From Photobacterium sp. GB-56 (GTDB lineage Bacteria > Pseudomonadota > Gammaproteobacteria > Enterobacterales > Vibrionaceae): a DNA stretch of 64,000 nt. The position numbers were made by a program, and so were the translations under genes. The DNA lies in NCBI RefSeq assembly GCF_003026105.1, contig NZ_PYNW01000006.1:62001-126000 (forward strand), read 5' to 3'. Within the stretch, counting starts at the first letter, position 1. Every line of letters starts with the position of its first letter. Under the pieces are notes generated by a model. The model had not been told where the DNA came from. It searched no databases and saw only the letters and a program-made list of their open reading frames with translations. Shown here piece after piece: positions 38,519 through 49,146 of this stretch.

Positions 38519-39556
38519 CTACGCAACCGCAAACACCACTGGTAAATGAGGCTCAACTTCAACTGCAACACGATCGCCAACATTCATCAATAAATTTGAA
38601 TTAACAATCAATTTATAACCTGAAAAATCAACCGTGTAACGACAGCTATCTCCCATGAATTGTTGTTCGATAATTTCACCATCACCATCGTTTTGTAGCA
38701 TGACACGCAAGTTTTGTGGCCTTAATAGCCAATCAACAGACGTCTCATCAAGTAACGTTTCATTAGACGCTAACGCTAACTCACCTAATGGTGTCAGCAA
38801 ACGCGTTTGATTTTTTACCGTCGCTGGAAGGTAAGACCCGGTACCGAGGAAATCAGCAACAAATCGACTACTTGGCTGATAATACAACTCTGTAGCACTA
38901 CCAAATTGTTCAATCACACCATGATTCATTACTGCCATTTTATCAGCAAAAGCGAAAGCTTCTTCACGGCTATGGGTAACAAAGATCGCTGTCACTCCCT
39001 GCGCTTTAAAGATTTTTCGAATATCACGAATCAAACTATGTCGTACTTGTGTATCTATGTTAGAAAATGGCTCATCTAACAAAATCAAATCAGGCTCACA
39101 CGCCAGTGCCCGAGCAATCGCGACACGTTGCTGTTGTCCTCCTGATAATTGGTGTGGATAACGATCCTCTAACCCTGTTAAATGCACCAAGGTTAACATT
39201 TCTTGGATCTTGGCGTCTGTACGGGCTTTATCCCAATGGCGTAGACCAAAGGCAATATTTTGCGCCACGGTTAAATGCGGGAACAAGGCATAGTCTTGGA
39301 AAATCATCCCAATATTACGTTTTTCTGGTGGTACCCATTGCTGCTTATCAACAATTGTCCGCCCATTAATCGACATTAAGCCTTGTTCTAAAGGCAGCAA
39401 TCCTGCAATCGCTTTTAACAGCGTTGTCTTACCACAGCCACTTGCGCCTAGCAGACAAACGATCTCACCTGAGTTAACCGCTAACGATAAGTCTTGCAAC
39501 ACAGCCTGACCATGGTAACTACAGGTTAAGCCGCTGACAGATAATGCATGTTTCAT
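38519..39556 (-). CDS. fbpC: ferric iron ABC transporter ATP-binding protein
   Basis: A 345-residue ATPase of the FbpC/CysA type: Walker [12 protein letters not shown] (about 35-45), Q-loop [10 protein letters not shown], signature [16 protein letters not shown], Walker [13 protein letters not shown], switch His in VTHSREEA, and a C-terminal TOBE-like region ([10 protein letters not shown]). It starts on the base where fbpB stops, so the two are coupled. With fbpA and fbpB it forms the periplasmic Fe3+ importer known in V. cholerae. Confidence 0.93.
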   Translation of the reverse strand: MKHALSVSGLTCSYHGQAVLQDLSLAVNSGEIVCLLGASGCGKTTLLKAIAGLLPLEQGLMSINGRTIVDKQQWVPPEKRNIGMIFQDYALFPHLTVAQNIAFGLRHWDKARTDAKIQEMLTLVHLTGLEDRYPHQLSGGQQQRVAIARALACEPDLILLDEPFSNIDTQVRHSLIRDIRKIFKAQGVTAIFVTHSREEAFAFADKMAVMNHGVIEQFGSATELYYQPSSRFVADFLGTGSYLPATVKNQTRLLTPLGELALASNETLLDETSVDWLLRPQNLRVMLQNDGDGEIIEQQFMGDSCRYTVDFSGYKLIVNSNLLMNVGDRVAVEVEPHLPVVFAVA

Positions 39557-41184
39557 TAGTTCTTTTGCTCCAAAGATCGGTTAACCAATACCAAGGGAAT
39601 TAAACCCACAACCACCAGCAAAATAGCCGGTAATGCAGCTAGCTCTAGCTGTTCATCTGACGCAAAATTAAATACGTAAGTCGCTAAGGTTTCAAAATTA
39701 AATGGCCGCAGCAACAAAGCTGCATTGAGCTCTTTCATCGACTCAATAAACACCAGTAACCCCGCAATTAAACAACCCCGACGTATTAACGGCAAATGGA
39801 CTTTTCTCAACATCGCCGTTGAGGCATAACCCATGGTTTTCGACGCCATATCTAATGATGGCGATACTTTGGTTAAACTTGTTTCAATGCTACCAATCGC
39901 AACGGCAGCAAAACGGACCACAAAGGCAAAAATAATCGCGAATATCGAGCCTGAGAAAATTAACCCCGGACGACCTAGCCCTAAGCTAATCGCAATATCA
40001 TTAACCAGATGATCAGCACTGGTTAGTGGGATCATCACCCCTATCGCCAACACAGTACCCGGTACTGCGTAGCCTAATGACGATAAACGGATTGGTATTT
40101 GGCTAAGACCGTTACCATCAAGGCGTCGATAAAAGTTAACCAAAAGCCCTAACATTACCGCTATAACAGCAGCAGTAATCGAGACAAATAAGCTATTTAA
40201 GCTGTACTGTTTAAATTCAGGCGTCCAACTTTGGCTAAAATACTCAACAGCGTAATAACCCAGTTGTAACAGAGGAAAAATAAAAGCACAGCCAACAAGC
40301 CCCCAACACCATACGAGTGCTAGCCACTTTTTCCATCCTCTTAAGTTGTACTTAACATCCCCATCGTTATCGCATTGATGTTGAAACATCTTTTGCTTAC
40401 GACGACTGAAACGCTCACAACTGATCAAAAAGAATATAACAAGCAACATGATGGCTGAGATTTTCGCGGCAGCATAAAGATTAGAATAACCTAGCCACGT
40501 ATCATAAACCGCTGTCGTTAGCGTATTAACGGCAAAGTAACTAACCGTACCAAAATCTCCTAATGCTTCCATCGCCACAAGCGACACCCCAACAGCAATT
40601 GCCGGACGTGCTAACGGCAGTGAAATACGGCGGAAACTTTCCCAGGGTGTGCAACGAAGCAAACGTGCTGATTGCAATAAGCTGACGCTCTGCTCCATAA
40701 AAGCAGCACGAACAAGAAGATAAATATAAGGATACAGTACTAACGCTAAAACAAAACATGCCCCGCCTAATGAGCGAAGGTCAGGAAACCAGTAGTCACT
40801 AACATGCTGCCAGCCGAACATACTACGTAAAAAAATCTGAATTGGGCCCGCGTAGTCAAACCAATTAGTATAGAGGTAACCAACAATATAGCCGGGCATA
40901 GCTAAAGGTAAAACAAGTGCCCATTGAAGTGTTTTTTCAGTTGGTAAGCGGCACATTGCCATTAACCAAGCAGTAGGAAGACCGAAGCACAGAGATAACA
41001 GTACCGTGCCAAAAACTAAAGCAACAGTATTAAAGGCATAGGTAGGCATCACCGTATTCATTAGGTGACCAAACACCTCATCTGAATTACCCATTGCGGT
41101 AAAAAATATTGCCAGAATGGGAAAAACCAGTAGCAGAGCAAAGGTCCAACTACCGGCTTTCCAGAACAAAAACTTTTCTTTCAT
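39556..41184 (-). CDS. fbpB: ferric iron ABC transporter permease
   Basis: A 542-residue fused permease with about twelve hydrophobic segments in two homologous halves, the normal form for FbpB. The EAA-type cytoplasmic loops appear as SARLLRCTPWESFRRISLPLARPAI (first half, only part quoted) and ASKTMGYASTAMLRKVHLPL in the second. It lies 165 bp after fbpA, with a hairpin between, and abuts fbpC. Confidence 0.93.
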   Translation of the reverse strand: MKEKFLFWKAGSWTFALLLVFPILAIFFTAMGNSDEVFGHLMNTVMPTYAFNTVALVFGTVLLSLCFGLPTAWLMAMCRLPTEKTLQWALVLPLAMPGYIVGYLYTNWFDYAGPIQIFLRSMFGWQHVSDYWFPDLRSLGGACFVLALVLYPYIYLLVRAAFMEQSVSLLQSARLLRCTPWESFRRISLPLARPAIAVGVSLVAMEALGDFGTVSYFAVNTLTTAVYDTWLGYSNLYAAAKISAIMLLVIFFLISCERFSRRKQKMFQHQCDNDGDVKYNLRGWKKWLALVWCWGLVGCAFIFPLLQLGYYAVEYFSQSWTPEFKQYSLNSLFVSITAAVIAVMLGLLVNFYRRLDGNGLSQIPIRLSSLGYAVPGTVLAIGVMIPLTSADHLVNDIAISLGLGRPGLIFSGSIFAIIFAFVVRFAAVAIGSIETSLTKVSPSLDMASKTMGYASTAMLRKVHLPLIRRGCLIAGLLVFIESMKELNAALLLRPFNFETLATYVFNFASDEQLELAALPAILLVVVGLIPLVLVNRSLEQKN

Positions 41185-41311
41185 TGACTACTACTTAGTA
41201 TTTTCCAATATCTCAACCATAAGAAAAACGGCAAGATTAAGTATCGACATTCCCTAGTGATGGGAAGAGGAAACTACCACAACTTATTGTGAAATTTACC
41301 AAGCATGATGC

Positions 41312-41336
41312 AAAAATGGGGCTTAGCACCCCATTT
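41312..41336 (-). terminator. attenuating hairpin between fbpA and fbpB
   Basis: On the minus strand AAATGGGG-TGCTAAG-CCCCATTT followed by TTG, 14 bp after the fbpA stop. Partial termination here would give more binding protein than permease, common in importer operons. Confidence 0.7.
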
Positions 41337-41349
41337 ATTTTGTAACTAA

Positions 41350-42363
41350 TTACAGATCAAACTTCACTTCATCCAGCAGTTTTGTTGCTGCATTGTGGTA
41401 CTGTGCAATCTTGTCTAGTGATACATCATCAGCTTTAAAATCACCCCAAGATGCCACAAGCTCTGAGCGCTTCACACCCTCTTTAACTGGGTATTCATAG
41501 TTCACTTCAGCGTACATTTCTTGTGCTTTATCAGACGTTAAGAATTCCATTAACTTAAGTGCGTTAGCTTGGTTTGGCGCGTATTTCGCCATTGCCATTC
41601 CACTTACGTTAACGTGCGTACCATTACCTTCTTGACCTGGGAAATTAATATAAACCGCTTCAGCCCATGGTTTTTGGTTTTCATCGTTAACCATCTTACC
41701 TAAGTAGTAGCTGTTACCAATCGCTAAATCACATAGGCCTTCTTTAACCGCTTTAACTTGTCCGCGGTCGTTACCTTGAGGTTTACGAGCAAGGTTTGCT
41801 TTCACACCTTCTAACCATGTTTTCGTTTCTGCTTCGCCGTAATGTGCAATCATCGATGAAACGAGTGAAACATTATATGGGTGCTTACCTGAACGTGTAC
41901 AAATTTTACCTTTCCACTCAGGCTTTGCTAAATCAGCATAATCAAAAGACGCTGGTAGCTTACCTACACGATCTTTTGATGAATATACGTTTCGCGTACG
42001 CAATGTTAGAGCAAACCACTCATCTTCGTTATCACGAAACTGTGCAGGAACATTACCATCAATCAGCTTGCTATCCACTGGCTGAACTAATTTCTTATCA
42101 GATAGCTCTACCAAACGGCTAATATCGGTTGTTAGGACAACATCAGCAGGGCTGTATTCACCTTCTTGCTCAAGCTTTTCAGCAAGACCTTTTTTAGCAA
42201 ATTTCACATTAACTTTAATACCAGTTTCTTTTGTGAATTCGTTAAACATAGGCTCAACTAAGAAAGGTTGGCGGTATGAATAAACATTAACCTCTTCAGC
42301 CGCAGTGGCAACTTGAGGAGCGGCTAAACCCATAAGGATTGCTGAAGCTAAAAGCTTTTTCAT
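41350..42363 (-). CDS. fbpA: ferric iron ABC transporter substrate-binding protein
   Basis: A 337-residue periplasmic Fe3+-binding protein with signal peptide MKKLLASAILMGLAAPQVATA. The mature part starts EEVNVYSYRQPFLVEPMF, and the paired iron-ligand tyrosines appear in IGNSYYLGKM (near 220). FbpA binds ferric iron delivered across the outer membrane and passes it to FbpB. First gene of fbpABC; the promoter upstream overlaps a Fur-like sequence. Confidence 0.94.
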   Translation of the reverse strand: MKKLLASAILMGLAAPQVATAAEEVNVYSYRQPFLVEPMFNEFTKETGIKVNVKFAKKGLAEKLEQEGEYSPADVVLTTDISRLVELSDKKLVQPVDSKLIDGNVPAQFRDNEDEWFALTLRTRNVYSSKDRVGKLPASFDYADLAKPEWKGKICTRSGKHPYNVSLVSSMIAHYGEAETKTWLEGVKANLARKPQGNDRGQVKAVKEGLCDLAIGNSYYLGKMVNDENQKPWAEAVYINFPGQEGNGTHVNVSGMAMAKYAPNQANALKLMEFLTSDKAQEMYAEVNYEYPVKEGVKRSELVASWGDFKADDVSLDKIAQYHNAATKLLDEVKFDL

Positions 42364-42392
42364 TGATTATTCCCTTAAATGCAAAATGTAAT

Positions 42393-42411
42393 GATAACGT
42401 TTCTCAATAAG
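42393..42411 (-). promoter_or_regulatory. possible Fur box upstream of fbpA
   Basis: GATAACGTTTCTCAATAAG (plus strand) agrees with the 19-bp Fur consensus at about 12 positions. It begins 4 bp downstream of the fbpA -10, over the expected transcription start, the right place for iron repression. Confidence 0.45.
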
Positions 42412-42415
42412 ATTC

Positions 42416-42443
42416 ATTATACGTAAAACACTTACCTTCGCAA
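42416..42443 (-). promoter_or_regulatory. sigma-70 promoter of fbpABC
   Basis: Minus strand TTGCGA (42443-42438), 16-bp spacer, perfect TATAAT (42421-42416), 53 bp before the fbpA start codon. Confidence 0.75.
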
Positions 42444-42475
42444 TCCAGTAGTTACAATTTATTACAATCAAAAAT

Positions 42476-42512
42476 AAAACTCGCCACCCATTTCTAGGTG
42501 GCGAGTTTTTAT
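42476..42512. terminator. terminator of glnK-amtB
   Basis: AAAACTCGCCACC and GGTGGCGAGTTTT pair over an 8-nt loop, ending 27 bp short of the amtB stop on its downstream side; A-runs on the plus strand give T-runs on the minus strand. Confidence 0.88.
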
Positions 42513-42538
42513 CTATAAATTAATCAATTACTTATATT

Positions 42539-43768
42539 TTATTTCACGCTAACAAATTCTGGGTAGGCGTCAACACCACAATCATGTGAATCCATACCTT
42601 CCAGTTCTTCCTCTTCTGTTACGCGAATACCAACCGTGACTTTTAGTACACCCCATACCGCTAAACTTGCTGCAAACACCCAACCGAAGATAACCGCAGC
42701 ACCAAATAACTGAGTCATAAAGCTTGCATCAGCATTACTAAATGGCACGACCATTAGACCAAATAAACCACATACACCGTGTACTGAAATCGCGCCTACT
42801 GGATCATCAATCTTCACTTTATCAAGCGCAATGATACTAAACACAACTAATGCACCAGCAACCACGCCAATAATTAACGCAGCAACAGGTGATGGCGATA
42901 ATGGATCGGCCGTGATAGCTACAAGACCGGCTAACGCGCCGTTTAACACCATAGTTAAATCAGCTTTACCCCATGTTGTTTTACATACTGCTAGTGCTGC
43001 AATGGCACCAGCGGCAGCTGCGGCATTCGTATTTAGGAAAATTTGACCAACAGCCGTTGCGTTTTCAAAGTCAGATACCATTAACTGTGAACCGCCGTTG
43101 AAACCAAACCAACCGAACCACAGAATAAATGTACCTAATGTCGCAAGTGGCATGTTTGAACCCGGAATTGGGTAAATCTCGCCATTTTTACCATACTTAC
43201 CTTTACGTGCTCCCAGTAACAATACACCCGCTAGTGCTGCTGCAGCTCCTGCCATATGTACAATACCTGAACCTGCAAAGTCGCTAAAGCCTGCTTCTGA
43301 TAGGAAACCACCACCCCATGTCCAGTAACCTTCTACAGGATAGATAACCGCTGTTAGCACTACAGAAAAGATTAAGAATGACCATAGCTTCATACGTTCA
43401 GCTACCGCACCAGAAACAACAGACATCGCAGTCGCAACGAAGACAACTTGGAAAAAGAAGTCAGATTCTAAAGAGTGATCAGCGCCTTCAGCTTGCGTAC
43501 CAATTAATGCTCCAAACGAGGGTAACCAACCACCCGCACTATTATCGACGTACATAATGTTGTAACCAACCAATAGATACATGGTACAAGCGATAGCGTA
43601 TAAACAAATATTTTTAGTTAAAATTTCAGTGGTGTTTTTCGAACGTACAAGGCCTGCTTCTAACATCGCAAAACCTGCCGCCATCCACATCACTAATGCG
43701 CCAGAGAGCAAAAAGAAAAATGTGTCTAACGCATAACGTAATTCTATTACTGTTGTTGATAATTCCAT
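42539..43768 (-). CDS. amtB: ammonium transporter
   Basis: A 409-residue Amt family channel with about eleven hydrophobic segments. Landmarks: MWMAAGFAMLEAGLVRSKNTTEIL near the N-terminus (in part), GSGIVHMAGAAAALAGVLLLG carrying the first pore His, TFILWFGWFGFNGGS, and HGVCGLFG with the second pore His. It passes ammonia across the inner membrane under GlnK control. It follows glnK by 50 bp in one operon. Confidence 0.95.
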   Translation of the reverse strand: MELSTTVIELRYALDTFFFLLSGALVMWMAAGFAMLEAGLVRSKNTTEILTKNICLYAIACTMYLLVGYNIMYVDNSAGGWLPSFGALIGTQAEGADHSLESDFFFQVVFVATAMSVVSGAVAERMKLWSFLIFSVVLTAVIYPVEGYWTWGGGFLSEAGFSDFAGSGIVHMAGAAAALAGVLLLGARKGKYGKNGEIYPIPGSNMPLATLGTFILWFGWFGFNGGSQLMVSDFENATAVGQIFLNTNAAAAAGAIAALAVCKTTWGKADLTMVLNGALAGLVAITADPLSPSPVAALIIGVVAGALVVFSIIALDKVKIDDPVGAISVHGVCGLFGLMVVPFSNADASFMTQLFGAAVIFGWVFAASLAVWGVLKVTVGIRVTEEEELEGMDSHDCGVDAYPEFVSVK

Positions 43769-43818
43769 GGTCGTCTTCCCCTAATAACCCAATTCATCAA
43801 TTCTTTTATTGTTGTGAA

Positions 43819-44157
43819 CTACAGTGCTTCTGTGTCCACTTCACCGGTACGAATACGTACCGCGTGCTCAAGATCGTAAACAAAAATTTTGCCGTCACCG
43901 ATTTTCCCGGTTTGTGCGGCATTGCTGATAGCTTCAACAATGGCATCTAAATTCTGAGCTTGCGTTGCAATTTCAATTTTCACCTTAGGTAAAAAATCAA
44001 CCTGATATTCAGCACCACGGTAAAGCTCTGTATGCCCTTTCTGTCGGCCAAATCCTTTGACTTCCGAGACGGTCATACCTTCTACACCGACATCGGCTAA
44101 TGCCTCACGTACGTCGTCTAATTTAAATGGCTTAATAATGGCGTTAATTATCTTCAT
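43819..44157 (-). CDS. glnK: nitrogen regulatory protein P-II (GlnK)
   Basis: A 112-residue P-II protein: MKIINAIIKPFKLDDVREAL, T-loop KGHTELYRGAEYQVDFLPKVK-like with the uridylylated Tyr51 in ELYRGAEY, and the C-terminal GDGKIFVYDLEHAVRIRTGE. It senses 2-oxoglutarate and ATP/ADP and blocks AmtB when nitrogen is ample. GlnK rather than GlnB is chosen because it is next to amtB and has a sigma-54 promoter. Confidence 0.94.
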   Translation of the reverse strand: MKIINAIIKPFKLDDVREALADVGVEGMTVSEVKGFGRQKGHTELYRGAEYQVDFLPKVKIEIATQAQNLDAIVEAISNAAQTGKIGDGKIFVYDLEHAVRIRTGEVDTEAL

Positions 44158-44206
44158 TGCTTGCTCCTCAAATACCCAATCCTTGATGTTTACAGTTATT
44201 TAACAA

Positions 44207-44222
44207 ACAAGCATTGTGCCAA
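44207..44222 (-). promoter_or_regulatory. sigma-54 promoter of glnK-amtB
   Basis: Minus strand TTGGCAC-AATGC-TTGT matches the -24/-12 consensus TGGCAC-N5-TTGC with a T for the last C. It lies 50 bp before the glnK start. Nitrogen-responsive NtrC activation is expected; no NtrC site was firmly identified. Confidence 0.75.
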
Positions 44223-44274
44223 CTTTTATTTACATTAAAATTCAATAACTTAAGATATTTAAAGAAAATTAACG

Positions 44275-44303
44275 AAAAAAGGCTGCACCATCACAGTGCA
44301 GCC
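44275..44303 (-). terminator. terminator of yacL
   Basis: Minus strand GGCTGCAC-TGTGATG-GTGCAGCC followed by six T residues. Confidence 0.85.
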
Positions 44304-44368
44304 TCCTCACTAACATGAAGCATAAAAACGCCTCAAATCAATTCTATTTTTAAAGCTCGATAAGAAAA

Positions 44369-44737
44369 TTAAAAACGCGCAATAAAAGTACGCCAACCTT
44401 CTAACACTTGCTCAAGATCTTCAAAACCACAAACAGAAAGACTTTCTTCATCATAGAAATGAAAATCCTCTTCAAAGTCTTCCTCTTCTTCTGAAAACAA
44501 ACAGTTAGCTTGAACCAAGGCTTCATTATCTTGCAATAATAGGGTTAATTCTTCCCCCACTAAACGCCATTCTTGGCTACTGTTTTTCATTGCACTAAGT
44601 TGATCCATGATGAGATCGAGCTTCTCGGTATCCTTACCTATTTCTTCAATGATCCAACGACCCAATACTTCATGACCCATAGAGAAAATAGCGTGATAAG
44701 TACCGTCCAAGGTATTTTTTTTAAATTCGTAGTCCAT
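44369..44737 (-). CDS. yacL: UPF0231 family protein YacL
   Basis: A 122-residue acidic protein: [48 protein letters not shown], then [20 protein letters not shown], which closely tracks E. coli YacL, encoded beside acnB there as here. Function unknown. A stretch of Glu/Asp ([10 protein letters not shown], about 84-93) is more acidic than in E. coli. Divergent from the glycerate kinase gene. Confidence 0.9.
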   Translation of the reverse strand: MDYEFKKNTLDGTYHAIFSMGHEVLGRWIIEEIGKDTEKLDLIMDQLSAMKNSSQEWRLVGEELTLLLQDNEALVQANCLFSEEEEDFEEDFHFYDEESLSVCGFEDLEQVLEGWRTFIARF

Positions 44738-44930
44738 ACCTTTCGTTCCTCATAGATGATCTTCTTGCTTTAATAAGCTGATAAAATACAGCCTATATGC
44801 TGCCGCCCATTGTCAGGATCTACTCAAGAAATGCAACTCAATACCACAAGTAGACGCAAATCGTGCTACACAATGACGTAACCATAACAAAAATGCTCGT
44901 ATTCCTTCTCTTCGTTTAGAGCTCATTATT

Positions 44931-46064
44931 ATGAAAATTATTATTGCTCCTGATTCTTACAAAGAAAGCTTAACGGCAATGGAAGTGGCTACCGCGATTG
45001 AAAACGGTTTCCGCCAAGTATTACCAAACGCTGAATACATAAAGCTTCCCATGGCTGATGGTGGTGAAGGCACAGTTCAATCATTGGTGGATGCTAGCAA
45101 CGGTCGCATTATTGAGTGCACAGTAACAGGACCGTTAGGCGAACAAGTGAATGGCTTCTTCGGCTTAATGGGGGATGGAAAAACCGCGATTATTGAAATG
45201 GCTGCAGCTTCCGGTTTACATCTTGTTAGCCCTGAGCAGCGAAACCCCATGTTAACCAACAGCTTTGGGACTGGTGAATTAATTCTCGCAGCATTAGATA
45301 AAGGAGTTGAACACATCATCGTCGGTATCGGTGGTAGCGCAACTAACGATGGTGGTATCGGGATGGCACAAGCGTTGGGGGTACGTCTACAGGATGAAAA
45401 CAACAACCCAATTTGCTTCGGCGGCGGTGCGTTAGCTCGCTTACACCATATTGATATTAGTAATATCGACCCTCGTCTTGCTCAGGTCAAATTAGAAGTT
45501 GCCTGTGATGTCGATAATCCACTGTGTGGTGAAAAAGGGGCATCTCAGGTATTTGGCCCACAGAAAGGTGCAACACCTGAGATGGTAGTGCAACTCGATA
45601 CCAACCTCGCCCATTATGCAGAAATCATTAAACGCGATTTAGGTACTGATGTAAAAGACATGGCAGGTGCAGGGGCTGCTGGCGGTATGGGAGCTGCTTT
45701 ACTTGGACTATTTAACGCACAGTTACGCCCAGGGATAGAAATCGTTATGGATGCGGTCAATTTAGCAGATGTATTAAAAGACGCTGATTTAGTGATCACT
45801 GGTGAAGGCCGCATTGATAGCCAAACGATTCACGGTAAAACCCCGATTGGTGTGGCACGTACGGCCAAGCGTTTTAACAAACCTGTCATTGGTATTGCAG
45901 GATGTTTATCTTATGACTGTGATGTTGTTTATGAGCACGGTATTGATGCGGTATTCAGTGTCGTACCACGCTCGGTAAGTTTAGCTGAAGCACTTGCAGA
46001 AGCTGCAATTAACGTTGAGCTCACAGCACGTAATGTCGCAGCGATTTACACCTTAGGTCGCTAA
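44931..46064 (+). CDS. glycerate kinase
   Basis: A 377-residue GlxK/GarK-type glycerate kinase: IIIAPDSYKESLTAMEVA, LPMADGGEGTVQSLV, IGIGGSATNDGGIGMAQALG, and DLVITGEGRIDSQTIHGKTP are all family signatures. It phosphorylates D-glycerate to 2- or 3-phosphoglycerate. No glyoxylate or glucarate genes accompany it, so whether it is the garK or glxK orthologue cannot be told from context. It is flanked by a strong terminator shared with acnB. Confidence 0.93.
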   Translation: MKIIIAPDSYKESLTAMEVATAIENGFRQVLPNAEYIKLPMADGGEGTVQSLVDASNGRIIECTVTGPLGEQVNGFFGLMGDGKTAIIEMAAASGLHLVSPEQRNPMLTNSFGTGELILAALDKGVEHIIVGIGGSATNDGGIGMAQALGVRLQDENNNPICFGGGALARLHHIDISNIDPRLAQVKLEVACDVDNPLCGEKGASQVFGPQKGATPEMVVQLDTNLAHYAEIIKRDLGTDVKDMAGAGAAGGMGAALLGLFNAQLRPGIEIVMDAVNLADVLKDADLVITGEGRIDSQTIHGKTPIGVARTAKRFNKPVIGIAGCLSYDCDVVYEHGIDAVFSVVPRSVSLAEALAEAAINVELTARNVAAIYTLGR

Positions 46065-46086
46065 TAAAAACTTTTTCCATACCAAC

Positions 46087-46118
46087 AAAAAACGCCTCGA
46101 ATATTCGAGGCGTTTTTT
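46087..46118. terminator. bidirectional terminator between glycerate kinase and acnB
   Basis: A perfect 32-bp palindrome: A6 then CGCCTCGAAT, followed by its exact complement and T6, between converging genes. Confidence 0.92.
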
Positions 46119-46147
46119 ATTATTTAATCAACAACTAAGCACAATGA

Positions 46148-48745
46148 CTAAGCTGGTTGTTGAATGATCACTTCATCCGCTTTTTTAGTGTAATCTTCCA
46201 TACGGTGGAAGTTTAAGTAACGGTAAGTATCCGCCGCTGTTGCATCAATTTGTTTCGCGTATTCTAGGTATTCTTCCTTCGTTGGAATACGACCTAAAAT
46301 AGCACCAACTGCAGCAAGCTCAGCTGAAGATAGGTAAACATTGGCACCTGTACCTAAACGGTTCGGGAAGTTACGGGTTGATGTCGACATCACTGTCGCC
46401 TTATCTGCAACACGTGCTTGGTTACCCATACACAGTGAACATCCCGGCGTTTCAATACGAACCCCAGCACGACCAAAGATACCGTAGTAGCCTTCTTCCG
46501 TTAGCTGATCTTTATCCATCTTCGTTGGTGGTGCGACCCACAAACGTGTATCTAGCTGACCACCAAATTTCTCTAGCAGTTTACCTGCTGCACGGAAGTG
46601 GCCAATGTTCGTCATACATGAACCGATAAACACTTCATCAATTTGTGTACCTTGAACGTCAGACAATAAACGCGCATCATCAGGATCATTTGGCGCACAT
46701 AGAATTGGCTGATTGATATCTGCCAAGTCAATTTCAATCACGTGTGCGTATTCAGCATCGCTATCTGCGGTCATTAGCTCAGGATTGGCTAACCACTCTT
46801 CCATCGCAGTAATACGACGCTCAATGGTACGACGATCGCCGTAACCTTCAGAAATCATCCACTTCAGCATCACGATGTTTGAATTTAAGTATTCTGCAAT
46901 CGATTCTTCAGAAAGCTTAACCGTACAACCTGCCGCACTACGCTCTGCCGATGCGTCTGATAGCTCAAATGCTTGCTCAACCGTTAGGTGCTCAACACCT
47001 TCGATCTCCAGTACTCGACCAGAGAATTCGTTGATCTTACCTGCTTTCTCAACGGTCAGTAGACCCTGCTGAATCGCGTAGTATGGGATCGCATGAACCA
47101 GATCACGTAGCGTGATACCTTCTTGCATCTCACCTTTAAAGCGAACCAGAATAGATTCAGGCATATCTAACGGCATAACACCTGTTGCCGCAGCAAAAGC
47201 GACAAGGCCAGAACCAGCTGGGAATGAAATACCTAATGGGAAACGGGTATGTGAGTCACCACCTGTACCAACGGTATCAGGCAGTAGCATACGGTTTAGC
47301 CATGAGTGAATAACACCATCACCCGGACGAAGTGATACACCACCACGATTCATAATAAAATCAGGTAATGTGTGGTGAGTATTAACATCAATCGGTTTCG
47401 GATAAGCCGAGGTATGACAGAACGACTGCATCGTAAGTTCAGCAGAGAAACCAAGACATGCTAAGTCTTTTAATTCATCACGAGTCATAGGACCTGTGGT
47501 ATCTTGCGAACCTACCGTTGTCATCTTAGGCTCACAGTAAGTGCCTGGGCGAACGCCTTCAACACCACATGCTTTACCTACCATCTTCTGCGCTAAAGTA
47601 TAACCCTTACCGCTATCTTCAACCGCAACAGGACGACGGAAAATATCCGATGATGGTAAACCCAATGATTGGCGCGCACGATCGGTTAGGCCACGACCAA
47701 TGATCAATGGAATACGACCACCCGCACGTACTTCATCAATCAGCACATCCGTTTTTAGCCCAAAAGTAGACACTAGCTCATCACTTTCGTGACGACGAAC
47801 TTCACCTTTAAATGGGTACACATCAATCACATCACCCATCGCGAGTTGAGTTACATCAACTTCAATCGGTAGTGCGCCTGCATCTTCCATCGTATTAAAG
47901 AAGATAGGAGCGATCTTGCCACCTAAAACATAACCACCCGCACGCTTGTTCGGTACATAAGGGATATCATCGCCCATGAACCAAAGCACAGAGTTAGTCG
48001 CAGACTTACGAGAAGAGCCTGTACCTACAACATCACCAACATAAACAAGCTGATGACCTTTTTCTTTTAACGCTTCGATTTGCTTGATCGGACCCACAGA
48101 GCCTTGTTGATCAGGCACGATACCTTCACGTTCATTTTTCAGCATCGCAAGCGCGTGAAGTGGGATATCTGGACGAGACCATGCATCAGGTGCTGGTGAT
48201 AAGTCATCGGTGTTGGTCTCACCTGTGACTTTAAATACAGTCAGGGTGATTTTTTCAGCCAATGCTGGTTTAGATAGGAACCACTCAGCATCAGCCCATG
48301 ATTGGAGAACTTGCTGAGCAAATACATTGCCTGCTTTTGCTTTTTCTTCTACATCGTAGAACGCATCAAACATCAATAATGTATGAGATAACGCTTTAAC
48401 TGAAATCGGAGCTAGCGTGTCATCATCAAGCAAAGAAATAAGTGGTTCGATATTGTAACCACCTTGCATTGTGCCGAGTAACTCTGCGGCTTTTTCTTTA
48501 CTTACGATAGGTGATTGCGCGTCACCTTTAGTGATCGCAGCAAGGAAACCCGCTTTTACGTATGCCGCTTCATCAACGCCCGGGGGAATACGATTTTCTA
48601 GTAGATCCAGCAGAACACTTTCTTCGCCTGCTGGCGGATTTTTTAGTAACTCAACAAGAGCGGCAACCTGTTCAGCATCCAATGGTTTAGCAACAACCCC
48701 TTCAGCAGCACGCTCTTCGACGTGTTTACGGTAGGCTTCAAGCAC
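46148..48745 (-). CDS. acnB: aconitate hydratase B
   Basis: AcnB interconverts citrate and isocitrate and is the main vegetative aconitase. The 865-residue protein has the AcnB order: HEAT-like N-terminal domain, swivel domain ([21 protein letters not shown]), then the catalytic domains with the three 4Fe-4S cysteines (in [12 protein letters not shown] and [11 protein letters not shown]). The start is GTG at 48745, supported by GAGGAA upstream and the conserved [16 protein letters not shown]. coli AcnB also regulates mRNAs when it loses its cluster. Confidence 0.97.
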   Translation of the reverse strand: MLEAYRKHVEERAAEGVVAKPLDAEQVAALVELLKNPPAGEESVLLDLLENRIPPGVDEAAYVKAGFLAAITKGDAQSPIVSKEKAAELLGTMQGGYNIEPLISLLDDDTLAPISVKALSHTLLMFDAFYDVEEKAKAGNVFAQQVLQSWADAEWFLSKPALAEKITLTVFKVTGETNTDDLSPAPDAWSRPDIPLHALAMLKNEREGIVPDQQGSVGPIKQIEALKEKGHQLVYVGDVVGTGSSRKSATNSVLWFMGDDIPYVPNKRAGGYVLGGKIAPIFFNTMEDAGALPIEVDVTQLAMGDVIDVYPFKGEVRRHESDELVSTFGLKTDVLIDEVRAGGRIPLIIGRGLTDRARQSLGLPSSDIFRRPVAVEDSGKGYTLAQKMVGKACGVEGVRPGTYCEPKMTTVGSQDTTGPMTRDELKDLACLGFSAELTMQSFCHTSAYPKPIDVNTHHTLPDFIMNRGGVSLRPGDGVIHSWLNRMLLPDTVGTGGDSHTRFPLGISFPAGSGLVAFAAATGVMPLDMPESILVRFKGEMQEGITLRDLVHAIPYYAIQQGLLTVEKAGKINEFSGRVLEIEGVEHLTVEQAFELSDASAERSAAGCTVKLSEESIAEYLNSNIVMLKWMISEGYGDRRTIERRITAMEEWLANPELMTADSDAEYAHVIEIDLADINQPILCAPNDPDDARLLSDVQGTQIDEVFIGSCMTNIGHFRAAGKLLEKFGGQLDTRLWVAPPTKMDKDQLTEEGYYGIFGRAGVRIETPGCSLCMGNQARVADKATVMSTSTRNFPNRLGTGANVYLSSAELAAVGAILGRIPTKEEYLEYAKQIDATAADTYRYLNFHRMEDYTKKADEVIIQQPA

Positions 48746-49056
48746 GACATATTCCTCATATTACGGTCTGGCACCATAGGCCAAACATCCTTGGAAGTGA
48801 GTGATCTCTAGATTCTTATAATCATGTTTTGCTGAACATTGTCAGAGCCAAAACCCTTTAGGAGAGACCAAAACTGTGCAGTATTATACCATTTTTAACG
48901 TAAACTTAAAAACTACTGCTTTTTTACAACATTCACATTTTAGGAAAATTCTTTGTTCATAATGTGTAAAGCGATCCTCAATATTTATAACGCATAAAAT
49001 AAAAGTCGCTTGTTTCATATTGGTTTTATTTTCTCTTTTTTAGCTACAGGTCATAT

Positions 49057-49076
49057 TTAGTGACGTAAATCACTAA
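49057..49076. promoter_or_regulatory. CRP-like palindrome between acnB and the MCP fragment
   Basis: TTAGTGA-CGTAAA-TCACTAA: a perfect 7-bp inverted repeat with a 6-bp spacer and the CRP core GTGA-N6-TCAC. It is 71 bp before the MCP remnant and 312 bp from acnB. The rest of the 401-bp interval 48746-49146 is AT-rich with no gene. Confidence 0.45.
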
Positions 49077-49146
49077 AGTTTTGTAACAAATTTGCAGATA
49101 CATAACGGCGTATTTTCATTTCATTGATCAGTATTGCGTTGTCACG

